Of a stretch of 14,465 nucleotides of DNA, positions 14,087-14,465 are shown piece after piece. The stretch comes from Terriglobia bacterium (GTDB taxonomy: Bacteria > Acidobacteriota > Terriglobia > UBA7540): the NCBI GenBank assembly GCA_030040515.1, contig JASHTO010000052.1, positions 1-14,465 of the forward strand, read 5' to 3'. Below the pieces are notes generated by a model. That model was not told the origin of the DNA. It did no database searches and saw only the letters and a list, made by a program, of their open reading frames with translations. Numbering within the stretch: the first letter of the stretch is position 1; each line of letters starts with the position of its first letter. Made by a program: the position numbers and the translations under genes.

Positions 14087-14282
14087 AGTGCCCATCGGCG
14101 CTCTTGGCAATCCACACTTGACCACGCGGCCTCAAGTCTCTCTTCAAATTCCTTGCCGGCTCGAGGATGCACTTGCTGCGCGCCTGGTTTCGGGCGGAAC
14201 CTGAATTTGACACTCCGCAGCGAAGCTGGAGGGGCTGCCCGCGCAATCGCCCGTCACCACGATTTGAGGAGTGCAAGACATC

Positions 14283-14465
14283 ATGAAGATCAACCGCAGA
14301 GATTTCTTCCCCACGGCCTACCTCGCGGCCGTGGCGGGCACGAAGTTGGCAACAGGCAAAACACCTCCGGCACAAACCACGGGCCGGTTTCAATTCGATC
14401 CCCAGACCCGGCGCTACTCGATACCCGGTGAAGTGGGCCTCAAGAACGTTCGCTTGGGAATCGAA
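14283..14465 (+). CDS. start of a Tat-exported protein (partial, runs off the window)
   Basis: The first 61 codons of a gene continuing past the window end. MKINRRDFFPTAYLAAVAG is a twin-arginine signal (RRDFF followed by a mildly hydrophobic, Ala-rich stretch), so the protein is folded in the cytoplasm before export, often with a cofactor. The mature start GRFQFDPQTRRYSIPGE is not recognised. GAGGAG lies about 12 bases before the ATG. The Tat signal is like the one left in the Gfo/Idh/MocA relic at 5813, but these residues do not show the Rossmann motif that would prove the same family. Confidence 0.7.
   Translation, partial: MKINRRDFFPTAYLAAVAGTKLATGKTPPAQTTGRFQFDPQTRRYSIPGEVGLKNVRLGIE

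Larger units (their letters stand above)
13917..14282. other. 366-base spacer with two hairpins
   Basis: No gene recognised on either strand. It contains the hairpins described separately at 13957-13990 and 14040-14086. The remainder (14090-14260) shows only short frames with repeat-like or random composition and the ribosome site GAGGAG (about 14265) of the next gene. Confidence 0.5.

Overview
The window looks like a piece of a GC-rich acidobacterial (Acidobacteriota) chromosome, probably soil or sediment metagenomic. The main evidence is the C-terminal part of an acidobacterial OAR-type TonB-dependent receptor (motifs RFGFAYR, RGGYGVYYD, YNTFNHFN, terminal Phe). Supporting evidence is the mix of secreted TPR, AXE1-like esterase, Tat-exported oxidoreductase and DUF2961/GH172 proteins. 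All confident genes lie on the + strand. No rRNA, tRNA, CRISPR array or transposase was recognised.

Layout. 1-3200: a membrane-anchored OB-fold protein, a secreted TPR protein, a STAS anti-sigma-factor antagonist and a cold-shock protein with a good promoter. 3200-5800: a secreted two-part alpha/beta-hydrolase of the acetylxylan-esterase type, flanked on both sides by palindromic CACAGAG elements. 5800-6100: a collapsed Gfo/Idh/MocA oxidoreductase in which the Tat signal is joined out of frame to the last 70 codons. 6180-9040: (R)-citramalate synthase (cimA, isoleucine pathway), with a small coupled leader ORF, and L-threonine 3-dehydrogenase (tdh, TTG start). 9100-13920: accessory and probably carbohydrate-related genes, mostly broken: an SDR with two frame-changing deletions, an intact metallo-beta-lactamase-fold protein without the metal motif, an alpha/alpha-toroid protein with three in-frame stops, and a GH172/DUF2961 gene cut before its conserved acidic segment and run into a TonB-receptor tail that itself carries two frameshifts. 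14283-end: start of a Tat-exported protein.

Two themes stand out. First, nearly every intergenic gap holds an inverted-repeat element built of short degenerate repeats: heptamers GGGTAAA/TTTACCC at 534-801, a GTAGGGGC palindrome at 2773-2846, CACAGAG palindromes at 3483-3546 and 5715-5777, and octamers TTTGGCCA at 7869-7987 and 9921-10016. One arm of the first element seems to encode the hydrophobic core of a signal peptide. Second, core-metabolism and regulatory genes are intact, while accessory secreted or catabolic genes are decayed in different ways (large deletion, small deletion, stops, chimeric fusion). This suggests a decaying catabolic island or, less interestingly, local assembly or sequencing errors. 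I found no clearly new defence or mobile system. The most unusual coding signal is the MBL-fold protein that has lost HxHxDH.
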